NCBI GenBank assembly: GCA_900199595.1
Contig: FZRB01000028.1
Span: forward strand, 1 to 38,272
DNA length: 38,272 bases
Direction of reading: 5' to 3'
Source of the DNA: Lachnospiraceae bacterium
GTDB taxonomy: Bacteria; Bacillota; Clostridia; Lachnospirales; Lachnospiraceae
Shown: positions 25,048 through 34,347 of the stretch, piece by piece
Layout: the number at the start of each line of letters is the position of its first letter
How positions within the stretch are numbered: the first letter of the stretch is position 1
The notes under the pieces: model-generated
Seen by the model: only the letters and a program-made list of their open reading frames with translations
What the model was told of the DNA's origin: nothing
Database searches by the model: none
Translations under genes and position numbers: made by a program

Positions 25048-26393
25048 ATCAGACTGCAAGAATAATATCCATATATGCTGCAGACACCTCGGGCTTCTGC
25101 TCTGCTCTTTACGAGTATGGCGGAATGTCTGTAATACATGATGCTTCCGGCTGTAATTCAACCTATACGACTCATGACGAGCCAAGATGGTACGACATGG
25201 ACAGCATGATGTATATATCAGGACTCACCGAAAGCGATGCAGTAATGGGTAATGACGAAAAATTCATATCAGATCTCTGCCTGGCAGCCGAGGAACTGAA
25301 TCCGAAGTTTGTTGCCATCTGTGCTTCTGCTCTTCCTGCAATGGTGGGAATAGATATGCAGGCTATAGCTTATGAGGTGGAGAGCAGAACCGGCATACCT
25401 TCATTTGAGGTTAAGACAAATGCCATGCAGAGCTATATCACAGGAGCAGCCAATGCATTTGTTGAACTTGCCAGAAGATTTGCCCTGAGACAAGATGATA
25501 CAACTGACAGCAATGTATCTGTCCATGAAAACAAAAACACTATGTCAGATCAAGAAAACGAAAGTTCCCTGTCTGTCAAAGAAAACGGAAACACTTCTTC
25601 CATATCCGTAAATATCCTGGGACTTACTCCTCTGGATTTTCCTCTTTACAGCACAACAAAACTTATCAGACAGTGGCTGGAAAGTGAAGGATTCACGGTA
25701 AATGCATTTGTGGGAATGGATACAGATCTGGAAGATATCAGACGTCTTCCTAAGGCAGATGTAAATCTTGTTATTTCCTCTATCGGACGGCCACTGGCAG
25801 ATTATCTTATGAATGAATATGGGCTTCCTTATGTTATCGGAACCCCTTACGGAAAAAGCTTCGCAGGATATCTTGCAGATAAGCTTAGGCAATCTGCAGC
25901 TGATAAAAATAGCATAAATGCAGTCAAGCTCTGCAGAGAAGAAACAGCTTCCGGGTCTGGAAAAAACAGATCCGAAGAAAACATTTTCGAAGAAAGCAGG
26001 AATACTAAGATTTCTATCATAGGTGAAAGCATCCTGTCCACATCTCTTGCCGCTGCACTTTTGTTAGAAAAGGGAGTGCAGGCAAGGGTTCTGGAAAGTA
26101 TAGGTGATGGAGATATGTCGGTACTCAGAACCTCTGGTTCAGCCGACGCTGCCTTAATGAATTATGAAGAAAAATCTACTACACCTATGTTGTTTGATGT
26201 CTCCTGCACCGAAGAAGATGAACTGGAAAACGAGCTGTCAAAGTCTGACATCATAATAGCTGACCCTCTCTTCGAACCTATCTGCAGTGGAAAACATTTT
26301 ATAAGACTTCCTCACAGAGCATTTTCGGGAAGAACTTTTGACAGAGAAGAAAAACAATTGATTGGAGATATATCATATGTCACCAACAACTGA
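25044..26393 (+). CDS. Nitrogenase component 1-like subunit (NifK-like), set 1
   Basis: 449 residues, from the ATG at 25044 that overlaps the previous stop (ATGA). An in-frame ATG at 25023 is less likely. Three cysteines fall where the NifK P-cluster ligands are expected: C19 (SGFCSALYEYGG), C37 (ASGCNSTYTTHDEPRW) and C93 (AICASALPAMVGIDM). Residues about 150-190 are a low-complexity Ser/Asn/Asp/Glu linker. It is likely the beta-type partner of the protein at 23653. The THDEPRW segment is echoed in the second set (GFDEPRW). Confidence 0.87.
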   Translation: MNQTARIISIYAADTSGFCSALYEYGGMSVIHDASGCNSTYTTHDEPRWYDMDSMMYISGLTESDAVMGNDEKFISDLCLAAEELNPKFVAICASALPAMVGIDMQAIAYEVESRTGIPSFEVKTNAMQSYITGAANAFVELARRFALRQDDTTDSNVSVHENKNTMSDQENESSLSVKENGNTSSISVNILGLTPLDFPLYSTTKLIRQWLESEGFTVNAFVGMDTDLEDIRRLPKADVNLVISSIGRPLADYLMNEYGLPYVIGTPYGKSFAGYLADKLRQSAADKNSINAVKLCREETASGSGKNRSEENIFEESRNTKISIIGESILSTSLAAALLLEKGVQARVLESIGDGDMSVLRTSGSADAALMNYEEKSTTPMLFDVSCTEEDELENELSKSDIIIADPLFEPICSGKHFIRLPHRAFSGRTFDREEKQLIGDISYVTNN

Positions 26394-26973
26394 AATGTAC
26401 ATATTATGCGCCATACTATGCCTGATAGGATTCTTCTTCATGGGTCTTTGCTACTATACAGTGTTCTTCACAGAGAGTTCAGGTGCTCCTTTTATCGGAA
26501 GTATATTTGTTGCCATAGGCTTCCTCCTCTCTCCTTTTAAATGGCTTGCCCTTCTGGGACTGCTGGACTATGGTGTATGGGCACTTCCTCACGCTATAAT
26601 AAGTGAACATCTTGAATCAAAAAGAAGACAAAAGTTCTTTGATCCGTTTTATACCGAGAAGAATTATCAGGAAAGTAAGCACGATGAAACCAAGGCTATG
26701 TTTGTCAGAATTAAAGAGCGCGATGAAGAGCTTGAGTGGCCATACGTTACGAGGTCCACATACAGTCTGAACATCCCAAAGATTGTATTCTCTATATGCC
26801 TGGATAAAGCCGGAAACAGATTTCTTCTCACCGAAGAGCCTTATAAATCAAAGCAGATAAAGGTATATCCTTTTGATGAAGATATAATCACCGTCACCGA
26901 TCTTCCTACAAAAAAGGGAAATATGACGGTTGAAATCGAAGTACGTGATAACGAAAGAAATAATAACTCATAA
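26377..26973 (+). CDS. Uncharacterised two-helix membrane protein between the nitrogenase-like sets
   Basis: 198 residues. Two hydrophobic segments (about 6-30 and 37-65) are followed by a charged cytosolic part (about 75-198) with no recognised domain and no cysteine pair suitable for a cluster. The start chosen is the ATG at 26377, preceded by GGAG, rather than the TTG at 26362. The gene overlaps the end of the NifK-like gene by 17 bp and ends 11 bp before the second NifH-like gene, so it is firmly inside the operon. Possible roles are membrane tethering or metal/substrate transport; neither is shown by the sequence. Confidence 0.7.
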   Translation: MSPTTEMYILCAILCLIGFFFMGLCYYTVFFTESSGAPFIGSIFVAIGFLLSPFKWLALLGLLDYGVWALPHAIISEHLESKRRQKFFDPFYTEKNYQESKHDETKAMFVRIKERDEELEWPYVTRSTYSLNIPKIVFSICLDKAGNRFLLTEEPYKSKQIKVYPFDEDIITVTDLPTKKGNMTVEIEVRDNERNNNS

Positions 26974-26984
26974 AGGAAACAATT

Positions 26985-27746
26985 ATGATAAAAATAGCAA
27001 TCTACGGCAAGGGCGGTATCGGTAAGTCCACTGTGACCTCCAACCTCTCCGCAGCACTTGCCTCACTTGGAAAAAAAGTAATACAGATCGGATGTGATCC
27101 CAAAGCGGATTCCACCGCAAATCTTCTGAATGGCGAGCCTGTAACTCCCGTTATGAATTACATGCGTGAACTGGATGAAGAACCCACTTCTCTCGACCAG
27201 ATCACAAGGGAAGGCTTCGGCGGTGTTGTATGTATCGAGACCGGAGGTCCCACACCGGGACTGGGGTGTGCAGGACGTGGTATAATCACTACATTTTCCC
27301 TGCTGGAAGAACTGGAGCTGTTTGAAAAATATAAACCGGATGCTGTTCTCTATGATGTCCTCGGTGACGTTGTGTGCGGCGGCTTTGCCGCTCCCATACG
27401 CGAGGGTTATGCCGAAAAGGTCCTTATAGTTACATCCGGCGAAAAGATGGCTCTCTATGCCGCAAATAACATCAATACAGCCGTAAAGAATTTTGAGGAC
27501 AGAAGCTATGCCAAGGTCCGCGGTATCATAATGAACCGTCGTGCTGTGGAAAATGAGGAAGAAAAGGTTCGCGCCTTTGCCGATAAGGCCGGTCTGGAAA
27601 TAATAGCCGACATCCCCAGAACCAATGACATAATCCACTACGAAGATATGGGTAAAACCGTAATCGAAGGAGACCCTTCACTGGAAGTAAGCAAGCGATT
27701 CTTAGATCTTGCCCAGCTTCTTATTGATGAGGATGAAAACAACTAG
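26985..27746 (+). CDS. NifH-like nitrogenase reductase homologue, set 2
   Basis: 253 residues and clearly paralogous to the set-1 protein. It has P-loop GKGGIGKST (8-16), DPKADST, C95 (GLGCAGRG) and C131 ([11 protein letters not shown]). The conserved segments [12 protein letters not shown] and [10 protein letters not shown] correspond to [12 protein letters not shown] and [10 protein letters not shown] in set 1. It should hydrolyse MgATP and pass electrons to the second component-1 pair. AAAGGA precedes the ATG. Its lower bound lies 33 bp before the next start. Confidence 0.93.
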   Translation: MIKIAIYGKGGIGKSTVTSNLSAALASLGKKVIQIGCDPKADSTANLLNGEPVTPVMNYMRELDEEPTSLDQITREGFGGVVCIETGGPTPGLGCAGRGIITTFSLLEELELFEKYKPDAVLYDVLGDVVCGGFAAPIREGYAEKVLIVTSGEKMALYAANNINTAVKNFEDRSYAKVRGIIMNRRAVENEEEKVRAFADKAGLEIIADIPRTNDIIHYEDMGKTVIEGDPSLEVSKRFLDLAQLLIDEDENN

Positions 27747-27779
27747 AGCTTCTCTGTGAAGCTTACCTGTGAGGTACAT

Positions 27780-29066
27780 ATGACAAGCAACGCATTTTAT
27801 AAAACTGCAAAAGAACTGGCTGAGCTGGGACTTGCCGGACTGCCTTCTGAGATGAAAAGCTCCGACCATCTGATCTACAGCTCTCCTGCTACACTCTACT
27901 TCAATTCACCCGGTGCTAAGGGCTTTGGAGTTAAGCGTGCCGGACTGGCTGTACCGGAATCGGTAATGCTTCTGGTATCACCGGGCTGCTGCGGAAGAAA
28001 TACTTCTCTTTTCAGAAGTGCACCCGAATACAAGGATAAATTCTTCTTCCAGCTACTGGATGACACAGACATAGTTACAGGAAGACATCTGACCAAGATA
28101 CCCGAAGCCTGTGAAGAGATACTTACTGTTCTGGATAAAAAACCTTCAGCCATAATGATCTGTATAACCTGCGTGGATGCACTTCTTGGAACTGATATGG
28201 AGCGTATCTGCAAGAAGGTTACCGAACGTACCGGTCTTCCGGCTGTAGCCTGCTACATGTATGCACTAACACGTGAGAAAAGGCTTCCTCCTATGGCTGC
28301 GGTAAGAACTGCTGTTTACAGTCTTCTTGAAAAGGATGAGAAGGTTCCTCAGGACATGAACATCATGGGATATTTTTCTCCTCTTTTCAACAGTTCGGAG
28401 ATCTATCCTCTGATGAAATCCATCGGAATAAAGAATATCAGAGAAATAGCAAGATGTAAAACCTTTGATGAATATAAGGAAATGTCACGTGCCAATTTTA
28501 ATCTCGTGCTGAATCCCGAAGCCAGAGCCGCTGCTCAGGATATCCAGGAGAGACTGGGAATACCATTTATCGAGCTTCTCAGACTTTACAGACCGGAAAA
28601 GATTCATAACCAGTATAAGCTTCTGGGAAATGCACTGGGTGCTGACATAGATGACTCCTCTTACTATGAAAAAACAAAGAAAGTCATCAGAGAATTCAAA
28701 GAAAAGCACGGTGCCGTCAGCTTCTCGGTAGGTGAGATACAGAACGGAGATCCTATCGACATTTCCCTGATGCTGCTTGAAGAAGGCTTTAAGGTTCCCG
28801 AGATCTTTGCGACCATCGGAGAACTAAACTACCGCCTGCTGAGGCCACTGGCAGAGCTGAGTCCGGACACAAAGATATACTCAAACCTTTCTCCTACCAT
28901 GATGTTCTATGAAGAGGAAAAGGTAGACATGTACATCGGTTCAGACTGCAAATACTATCACCCCGATACTCCGGGAATCGAATGGTGCGACGACAAACAG
29001 CCCTTCGGTTACGATGCAGTGATCAAACTATTCGAACAATTAGACCAGAACACAAAAAAAAGATGA
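27780..29066 (+). CDS. Nitrogenase component 1-like subunit (NifD-like), set 2
   Basis: 428 residues, counted from the ATG at 27780 (GAGGT ahead); an in-frame GTG lies 24 bases upstream. Cysteines in the P-cluster-like region are C70/C71 (VSPGCCGRN) and C128/C131 (ICITCVDALLGTDM), the latter aligning with the TCPxGLIGDD segment of NifD. As in set 1, the first NifD P-cluster Cys has no equivalent (GAKGFGV). The segment aligning around the NifD FeMo-co Cys (LNPEARAAAQDIQERLGIPF) lacks Cys. The protein ends in GIEWCDDKQPFGYDAVIKLFEQL. It is a divergent, uncharacterised member. Confidence 0.87.
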   Translation: MTSNAFYKTAKELAELGLAGLPSEMKSSDHLIYSSPATLYFNSPGAKGFGVKRAGLAVPESVMLLVSPGCCGRNTSLFRSAPEYKDKFFFQLLDDTDIVTGRHLTKIPEACEEILTVLDKKPSAIMICITCVDALLGTDMERICKKVTERTGLPAVACYMYALTREKRLPPMAAVRTAVYSLLEKDEKVPQDMNIMGYFSPLFNSSEIYPLMKSIGIKNIREIARCKTFDEYKEMSRANFNLVLNPEARAAAQDIQERLGIPFIELLRLYRPEKIHNQYKLLGNALGADIDDSSYYEKTKKVIREFKEKHGAVSFSVGEIQNGDPIDISLMLLEEGFKVPEIFATIGELNYRLLRPLAELSPDTKIYSNLSPTMMFYEEEKVDMYIGSDCKYYHPDTPGIEWCDDKQPFGYDAVIKLFEQLDQNTKKR

Positions 29067-29114
29067 CAATTTTTTATCAGATGAAAAACTGTCACCTTTT
29101 ATAGGAAGAATATT

Positions 29115-30236
29115 ATGAAGAAATTACTAAAGTATTTATCTCCCTTCGCGCCGGATCAGTCCGGTGCAAGCGGTGTTTTATATGAGCTGGGCGGACTCAT
29201 CGTTATCTGTGACGCCGGTGGCTGTGCAGGAAATATCTGCGGTTTTGATGAGCCCAGATGGTTCACCCAAAAAAGCGCAGTATTCAGCGCAGGCCTCAGA
29301 GATATGGATGCAATAATGGGACGTGATGACAGGCTTATAGCTAAGCTGAAAAGTGCTCAGGAGTCCCTTAACTGCTCCTTCTCTGCCATCATCGGAACTC
29401 CGGTTCCTGCAGTTATTGCAACTGACATGAAGGCGCTTAAAAGAATGGCTGAAAAAGGCCTTGGTATACCAAGTATAACCATAAGCTGTGACGGCACAAA
29501 ATATTACGACAAGGGTGAGGAAGATGCATGGCTTGCTCTTTTCCGGGAGTTTGTCGGTAAAGCTCCAATCAGCGGTGCAGATGATAGCGGTAAAGAAAAC
29601 TCCGATTCAAATACCGAGAAAGAGCTGATCGGAATCATCGGTGCAACACCTCTTGAAACAGGTTATTCATCCGATACTCCTCTTAAGGATGCACTTAAGA
29701 CGGCCGGTATTAATAATGCTCTTATTTACTCTATGGGGGCCGGGCTTTCCGACATATCAAATGCCGGAAATGTTTCAAAAAATATTGTTGTTAGTGCACA
29801 GGCGCTAAAGACAGCCCAGTATCTTAAAGAAACATATGGCACACCTTATGAAGTCGGATATCCATTTATCCCCGACTCTGTGGTTTCTGCCGTAATAAGC
29901 AAAATAAATAATAAGCATAAAAAGATCCTTATACTGCATTCTCAGTTTGCCGCTAATGAACTGAGAACCATAATAAGGAGTTTTCATAGTAACAGAGTAT
30001 CCTCTGATGACCTTCAGATAGACTGTGCAACCTTCTTCATGCAAAGTCCTGACTACAAAGAGGAACAGGATTATATGCTATCTGATGAAGACGAGCTCTT
30101 TGAACTCGCTTCCGAAGAGCGCTACGATCTGATAATAGGCGACGGCGACCTGCAGCCTCTTCTTAAAGCCGCAGGTTATAGAAGAGACTTTATTGATTAT
30201 CCTCACTTCGCCATATCAGGACGCACTAACGACTAG
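29115..30236 (+). CDS. Nitrogenase component 1-like subunit (NifK-like), set 2
   Basis: 373 residues, shorter than the set-1 partner because the acidic linker is reduced. It keeps C37 (AGGCAGNICGFDEPRW) but has Ala at position 18 (SGASGVLYELGG) and Gly-Thr near 94-95 (IIGTPVPAVIATDM) where set 1 has P-cluster-type cysteines. Two extra cysteines, C32 and C42, flank C37. The cluster chemistry must therefore differ from that of set 1. GGAAGA lies ahead of the ATG. The 48-bp gap to the NifD-like gene holds an imperfect inverted repeat (TGACA...TGTCA). Confidence 0.86.
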   Translation: MKKLLKYLSPFAPDQSGASGVLYELGGLIVICDAGGCAGNICGFDEPRWFTQKSAVFSAGLRDMDAIMGRDDRLIAKLKSAQESLNCSFSAIIGTPVPAVIATDMKALKRMAEKGLGIPSITISCDGTKYYDKGEEDAWLALFREFVGKAPISGADDSGKENSDSNTEKELIGIIGATPLETGYSSDTPLKDALKTAGINNALIYSMGAGLSDISNAGNVSKNIVVSAQALKTAQYLKETYGTPYEVGYPFIPDSVVSAVISKINNKHKKILILHSQFAANELRTIIRSFHSNRVSSDDLQIDCATFFMQSPDYKEEQDYMLSDEDELFELASEERYDLIIGDGDLQPLLKAAGYRRDFIDYPHFAISGRTND

Positions 30237-30283
30237 TGCAACCCATTTCAAAAATATGACTATTACTTAGGAAAGGAGTCGAC

Positions 30284-32665
30284 ATGATTACCAACAACAT
30301 AAGAGTATATGGCATCGTTCAGGGTGTCGGCTTCAGACCCTTTGTAAGCCGTGTATGTCTGGAAAACAACATAAAAGGAACCGTATCCAACAGGGGCTCT
30401 TATGTGGAAATATTTGCCCAGGGAGAAAATGTACCGGAGCTCTTTTCCATGCTTTATTATAATGCCCCAGACCGTTCCATGATCCTGAATGTCATTAACA
30501 AAATGGTAGATCTTCCACCATTTGAAAATTTTGAAATAATAGAAAGTGAAAAGGATACCGGAGATATATTTGTCTCTCCTGATATCGCTATCTGCGATAA
30601 ATGTAAACAGGAGCTTTATGACAAAAATAACCGCCGCTACCTTCACCCCTTCATTAACTGCACAAACTGCGGTCCCAGACTCACAATTCTAGACAACATG
30701 CCTTATGACCGCGAGCGCACCAGTATGAAACATTTTAAAATGTGTCCTCAGTGCGAATATGAATATACTCATCCTGAGACAAGACGATATGATGCGCAGC
30801 CCGTGTGCTGCCCTGAGTGTGGACCTGAAGTTTACCTGCTTAAGAAGCAGTCTGATCAAAATCAGGAGTCGAAAACTGGAAAGCTCATTTCTACTGATAT
30901 AAAGGGCAGAGAAGCCATCAGTCTTATCAGAAAAGCGATCACTGAAGGAAAGATATGTGCCATTAAAGGAATAGGCGGTTATCACCTCTGCTGCGACGCC
31001 ACTAATGAAGCCGCAGTCTCAAGGCTGAGACTGCTTAAGCATCGTCCCATGAAGCCCTTTGCAGTTATGATGAGGGATACAGATACTGTAAAAAGAAATT
31101 GTGATATATCGTGCAGTGAAATGTATGAGCTGCTGACAGGCCATGAGAAGCCCATAATACTTATGGACAGAAAAGAGATTTCAAACCTTGCTCCATCTGT
31201 CGCACCGGATAATCCGAAGGTGGGAGTAATGCTGCCCTACACTCCTGTGCACTGTCTGCTCTTTGATTATGACGATGAATATGAGATTTCCGACTGTCTT
31301 GTCATGACAAGCGCAAATGCATCCGGAGCCCCCATTTGCAGGACCGATGAAGATGTTATAAGTGAAATATCCGGCTTTACAGATTATGTCCTATCAAATA
31401 ACAGAATCATCCTGACCAGAGCCGATGACTCTGTAATGGATTTCTATAAAGAAAAACCATATATGATAAGACGCTCCAGAGGATTTGCTCCTCTGCCGAT
31501 AATGATAGGTAAAGGCGAGAATGAATCCGCTGAAAAAGCTAAAAATCTGAAGGGCCACGTTCTTGCCATTGGCGGAGAGCTTAAGAATACATTTGCCATA
31601 GCAAAGGATAATCTGATATATCCATCAGCATATGTTGGTGATATGGAGGATATCAGAACAATGGATGCCCTGGTTGAATCAGTTAAACGAATGGAAGAGC
31701 TTCTCGAGGCAAAGCCATCAGTAGTTGTATGTGACATGCATCCGAAGTATAATACTACTGCTGTCGCCGAATCCCTGGAACTTCCGGTGATAAAAGTTCA
31801 GCATCACTATGCACATATACTTTCGTGCATGGCAGAGAATGATTACCTGGACGAAGTTATCGGTGTATCCTTTGATGGAACGGGTTATGGAACCGACGGA
31901 ACCATCTGGGGTGGAGAATACCTGCTCTCAAGACTTGATGGTTTTGAAAGACTTGGAAGTATCACTCCGTTTATTCAGTCCGGCGGTGACCTTTCTTCTA
32001 AAGAAGGCTGGAGAATTGCAACGTCCATTCTGGGGGACTTCAATAATCCTGAGATATCCGAGCTGGAAAGACTTAATGGAATAAACAAAAACGATATCAC
32101 TTCACGACTTGGTCTATGCTCTGAAATGGAATATGATATGCTTTCAAACATGGCGAGAAACGGCATAAACAGTATACTCTCAACCAGTGCAGGAAGACTG
32201 TTTGATGCTGTAAGTGCAGTACTTGGTATCAGAAGAAGCTCTACCTTTGAGGGAGAAGCATCTACTTCTCTGATGTTTGAGGCAGAAGCATTTCTGAAGA
32301 AAACAGGGAAGCTGAATCAGGACATATCTAATTCTATCGAAGGAATCGGATATGACACCAACAGACTTGTTAAAGATATAGCATATAAGTATTTAGAAGG
32401 AATAAGTAAAGACAAACTAGCATATTATTTTCATCTCGGACTCGCTGAAATAATTACTGAAAACTGCATAAATTTCAGTGCCGATACGGGAATAAAAACC
32501 GTTGCTCTAAGTGGTGGTGTTTTTCAGAACAGACTTCTGCTTGGACTTGTGGATGATAAATTAGAAAAAAAAGGGTTCAGAGTACTTCGTCACAGTCTGA
32601 TCCCACCTAATGACGGTGGTTTATGTGTTGGTCAGGCGCTGGCCGGAATGTACAGAAATAGATAA
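30284..32665 (+). CDS. hypF: Hydrogenase maturation carbamoyltransferase HypF
   Basis: 793 residues with all HypF parts: an acylphosphatase domain (about 1-90, VQGVGFRPFV), two zinc fingers built from four CxxC pairs (CDKC, CTNC, CPQC and CPEC, about 106-182), a YrdC-like domain (about 205-390, KGIGGYHLCCDA and KHRPMKPFAVM) and a Kae1-like domain (about 415-793, QHHYAHILSCM, FDGTGYGTDGTIWGGE, LSGGVFQN). It uses carbamoyl phosphate and ATP to make the carbamoyl group placed on HypE, the source of the CN ligands of the hydrogenase iron. AGGAG precedes the ATG. The length is usual for HypF. Confidence 0.97.
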   Translation: MITNNIRVYGIVQGVGFRPFVSRVCLENNIKGTVSNRGSYVEIFAQGENVPELFSMLYYNAPDRSMILNVINKMVDLPPFENFEIIESEKDTGDIFVSPDIAICDKCKQELYDKNNRRYLHPFINCTNCGPRLTILDNMPYDRERTSMKHFKMCPQCEYEYTHPETRRYDAQPVCCPECGPEVYLLKKQSDQNQESKTGKLISTDIKGREAISLIRKAITEGKICAIKGIGGYHLCCDATNEAAVSRLRLLKHRPMKPFAVMMRDTDTVKRNCDISCSEMYELLTGHEKPIILMDRKEISNLAPSVAPDNPKVGVMLPYTPVHCLLFDYDDEYEISDCLVMTSANASGAPICRTDEDVISEISGFTDYVLSNNRIILTRADDSVMDFYKEKPYMIRRSRGFAPLPIMIGKGENESAEKAKNLKGHVLAIGGELKNTFAIAKDNLIYPSAYVGDMEDIRTMDALVESVKRMEELLEAKPSVVVCDMHPKYNTTAVAESLELPVIKVQHHYAHILSCMAENDYLDEVIGVSFDGTGYGTDGTIWGGEYLLSRLDGFERLGSITPFIQSGGDLSSKEGWRIATSILGDFNNPEISELERLNGINKNDITSRLGLCSEMEYDMLSNMARNGINSILSTSAGRLFDAVSAVLGIRRSSTFEGEASTSLMFEAEAFLKKTGKLNQDISNSIEGIGYDTNRLVKDIAYKYLEGISKDKLAYYFHLGLAEIITENCINFSADTGIKTVALSGGVFQNRLLLGLVDDKLEKKGFRVLRHSLIPPNDGGLCVGQALAGMYRNR

Positions 32666-32741
32666 TCTGAAATAGATGAATTGAATTAGTTGAATTATAA
32701 AAACAAATAAATCGATACTAGATAATTAGGAGGAAAAACAA

Positions 32742-32954
32742 ATGTGTGTAGGACTTGCTGCAAAAGTAGTAAATGTCAAGGATGGTACTGCGATTATCGA
32801 TGCAGGCGGAGCAAAGAGAGATGTAAGTGCTGAGCTTCTTGAAGATCTTGAGCCGGGCGATTATGTTATGGTTCACGCCGGTGTTGCTATTGCTAAAATC
32901 ACAGATGATGATGCCAATGAAACTATGGGTATCTTAAAAACTCACGCAAGATAA
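32742..32954 (+). CDS. hypC: Hydrogenase maturation chaperone HypC
   Basis: 70 residues of the HypC/HupF family: N-terminal MCVG with the essential Cys2, then an OB-fold-like body (GTAIIDAGGAKRDVSAELL, GDYVMVHAGVAI). HypC pairs with HypD to assemble the Fe(CN)2CO unit. TAGGAGG lies 8 bases before the ATG. A 76-bp AT-rich gap separates it from HypF, the largest gap inside the run, so a second transcription start could lie there. Confidence 0.95.
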   Translation: MCVGLAAKVVNVKDGTAIIDAGGAKRDVSAELLEDLEPGDYVMVHAGVAIAKITDDDANETMGILKTHAR

Positions 32955-32966
32955 GGATGATTTAAA

Positions 32967-33443
32967 ATGGTTGGATTAATAGTAGCACGTTCAGAAAACA
33001 ACGTGATTGGAAAAAACGGAATGATTCCCTGGAGAATAAAGGGTGAACAAAAACAGTTTAAAGAACTGACCACAGGAAATATCGTGGTAATGGGTAGAAA
33101 GTCTTATGAGGAGATCGGTCATCCTCTTCCTAACAGAGAAACTATAGTTGTTTCAAGAACAAAGAAGTATGAGGGAGAAAATCTTTCTACAGCTTCATCT
33201 GTACAGGAAGCAATTGAAATGGCCGGTACTGATAAGAATGTATATATATCCGGAGGATATGGTCTGTATAAGGAAGCATTACCACTGGTCGATGTAATGT
33301 ATATCACAGAAGTTAATACAGTTATAGAAGACGGTGATGTATTCTTCCCGGAGTTCAATGCAGATGATTTTGATATCACCATCGGTGAAACAGGTGGTGA
33401 TGAGATTACATTTACCAGAACTACTTATACGAGGAAGAAATAA
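32967..33443 (+). CDS. Dihydrofolate reductase-like protein
   Basis: 158 residues with the DHFR fold features: VARSENNVIGKNGMIPWRI, MGRKSYEEI (NADPH-binding), TIVVSRT and ISGGYGLYKEAL. The length matches bacterial DHFR. It may reduce dihydrofolate or a related pterin. Its place between HypC and the DUF89/HypD genes is unusual. The stop overlaps the next start by one base (TAATG), showing translational coupling. The catalytic acidic residue of DHFR is replaced or shifted in the WRIKGEQKQFKEL segment compared with the usual W-x-x-P-x-D(E), so activity should not be assumed. Confidence 0.85.
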   Translation: MVGLIVARSENNVIGKNGMIPWRIKGEQKQFKELTTGNIVVMGRKSYEEIGHPLPNRETIVVSRTKKYEGENLSTASSVQEAIEMAGTDKNVYISGGYGLYKEALPLVDVMYITEVNTVIEDGDVFFPEFNADDFDITIGETGGDEITFTRTTYTRKK

Positions 33444-34288
33444 TGCGAATATCCGAGAGCTGTGCTAAATGTCTCTATGACAGGCAGAAAGAAAAGACTG
33501 ATAACGAGGAGTACCTTGCTGAGGTTAAACGAATAATTGATGAAAGAGGCGAAAATGACACCAGCCCTTATCTGGTTTATCTGTTTAATAAAACACATGA
33601 GAGAATGTTTGGCAGCAGCGCAGACTATAAAGAAATAAAAAAACAATATAACGATTTGGTGCTTGGAATGGAAAGTAAGCTCAGGGCGGAGATTGAGGAT
33701 TCTAAGAATCCGTTAGCGAAGTCACTTGTTGCAGCACGTATCGGAAATTACATAGATTTTGGTGCTATGAATCACGTGGACCAGAATGAATTCTTATCGC
33801 TGTTTGATGATATCGATATGACATCTGATGGTGACATTCTGACTTACGAGAGTTTTATAAAGGAATGTACGCAGGCTAAAAGATTTCTTCTGATTACAGA
33901 TAACTGTGGAGAAATTGTATTAGATAAATTAATGCTGGAACAGCTTAAGAAGAGATTCCCTCATTTAGATATTAAGGTTATGGTTCGTGGCAAAGATGTC
34001 CTTAATGATGCAACTCTGGAAGATGCAGAATATTCAGGTATTAATGAAATTGCAGAGATTATCTCCAATGGAGAAGCCATTGCGGGAACTGTATATGACA
34101 TGCTTCCGGAAGATGCAAAGAAAGCATTTGATGAAGCGGATGTAATTCTTGCTAAAGGACAGGGAAACTATGAATCAATGTATGGTCAGGGCTTTCATGC
34201 ATTTTATGAATTCTTATGTAAGTGCGAACTCTTTACAAGCAGATTCGAAGTGCCAAGACTGACAGGTATTTTTATTGAAGATAAATAA
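33443..34288 (+). CDS. DUF89 (damage-control phosphatase/ARMT1-like) protein
   Basis: 281 residues. An N-terminal CxxC (C8, C11: SCAKCLYD) marks the prokaryotic subgroup of DUF89. The metal and catalytic residues are present: LITDNCGEIVLDKLM (Asp and Asn) and ADVILAKGQGNYES. DUF89 proteins are metal-dependent phosphatases proposed to remove damaged phosphometabolites. Being translated from a start overlapping the DHFR-like gene and followed by HypD 59 bp later, it is part of the Hyp operon here. The link may be to a phosphorylated intermediate, an inference from position. Confidence 0.88.
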   Translation: MRISESCAKCLYDRQKEKTDNEEYLAEVKRIIDERGENDTSPYLVYLFNKTHERMFGSSADYKEIKKQYNDLVLGMESKLRAEIEDSKNPLAKSLVAARIGNYIDFGAMNHVDQNEFLSLFDDIDMTSDGDILTYESFIKECTQAKRFLLITDNCGEIVLDKLMLEQLKKRFPHLDIKVMVRGKDVLNDATLEDAEYSGINEIAEIISNGEAIAGTVYDMLPEDAKKAFDEADVILAKGQGNYESMYGQGFHAFYEFLCKCELFTSRFEVPRLTGIFIEDK

Positions 34289-34347
34289 AACAGGGAAAAA
34301 AGGCTTATGAATTATGGGATGACGAGCTAAAGGAAGGAAAATAAATC

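Noticed and set aside
27063-27638. Minus-strand 191-residue frame opposite the set-2 NifH-like gene
   Set aside because: It is antisense to a highly conserved gene, with no start context and Cys/Tyr-rich composition typical of shadow frames.
22855-30236. True nitrogen-fixing nitrogenase (nifHDK)
   Set aside because: The component-1-like proteins lack the first NifD P-cluster Cys and recognisable FeMo-cofactor ligands, and no nifB, nifE, nifN or nifV-type genes are present.
22855-30236. Dark-operative protochlorophyllide reductase or F430 CfbCD
   Set aside because: No tetrapyrrole genes accompany them, there are two D/K pairs, and the neighbours are hydrogenase maturases instead. Not excluded by a search.
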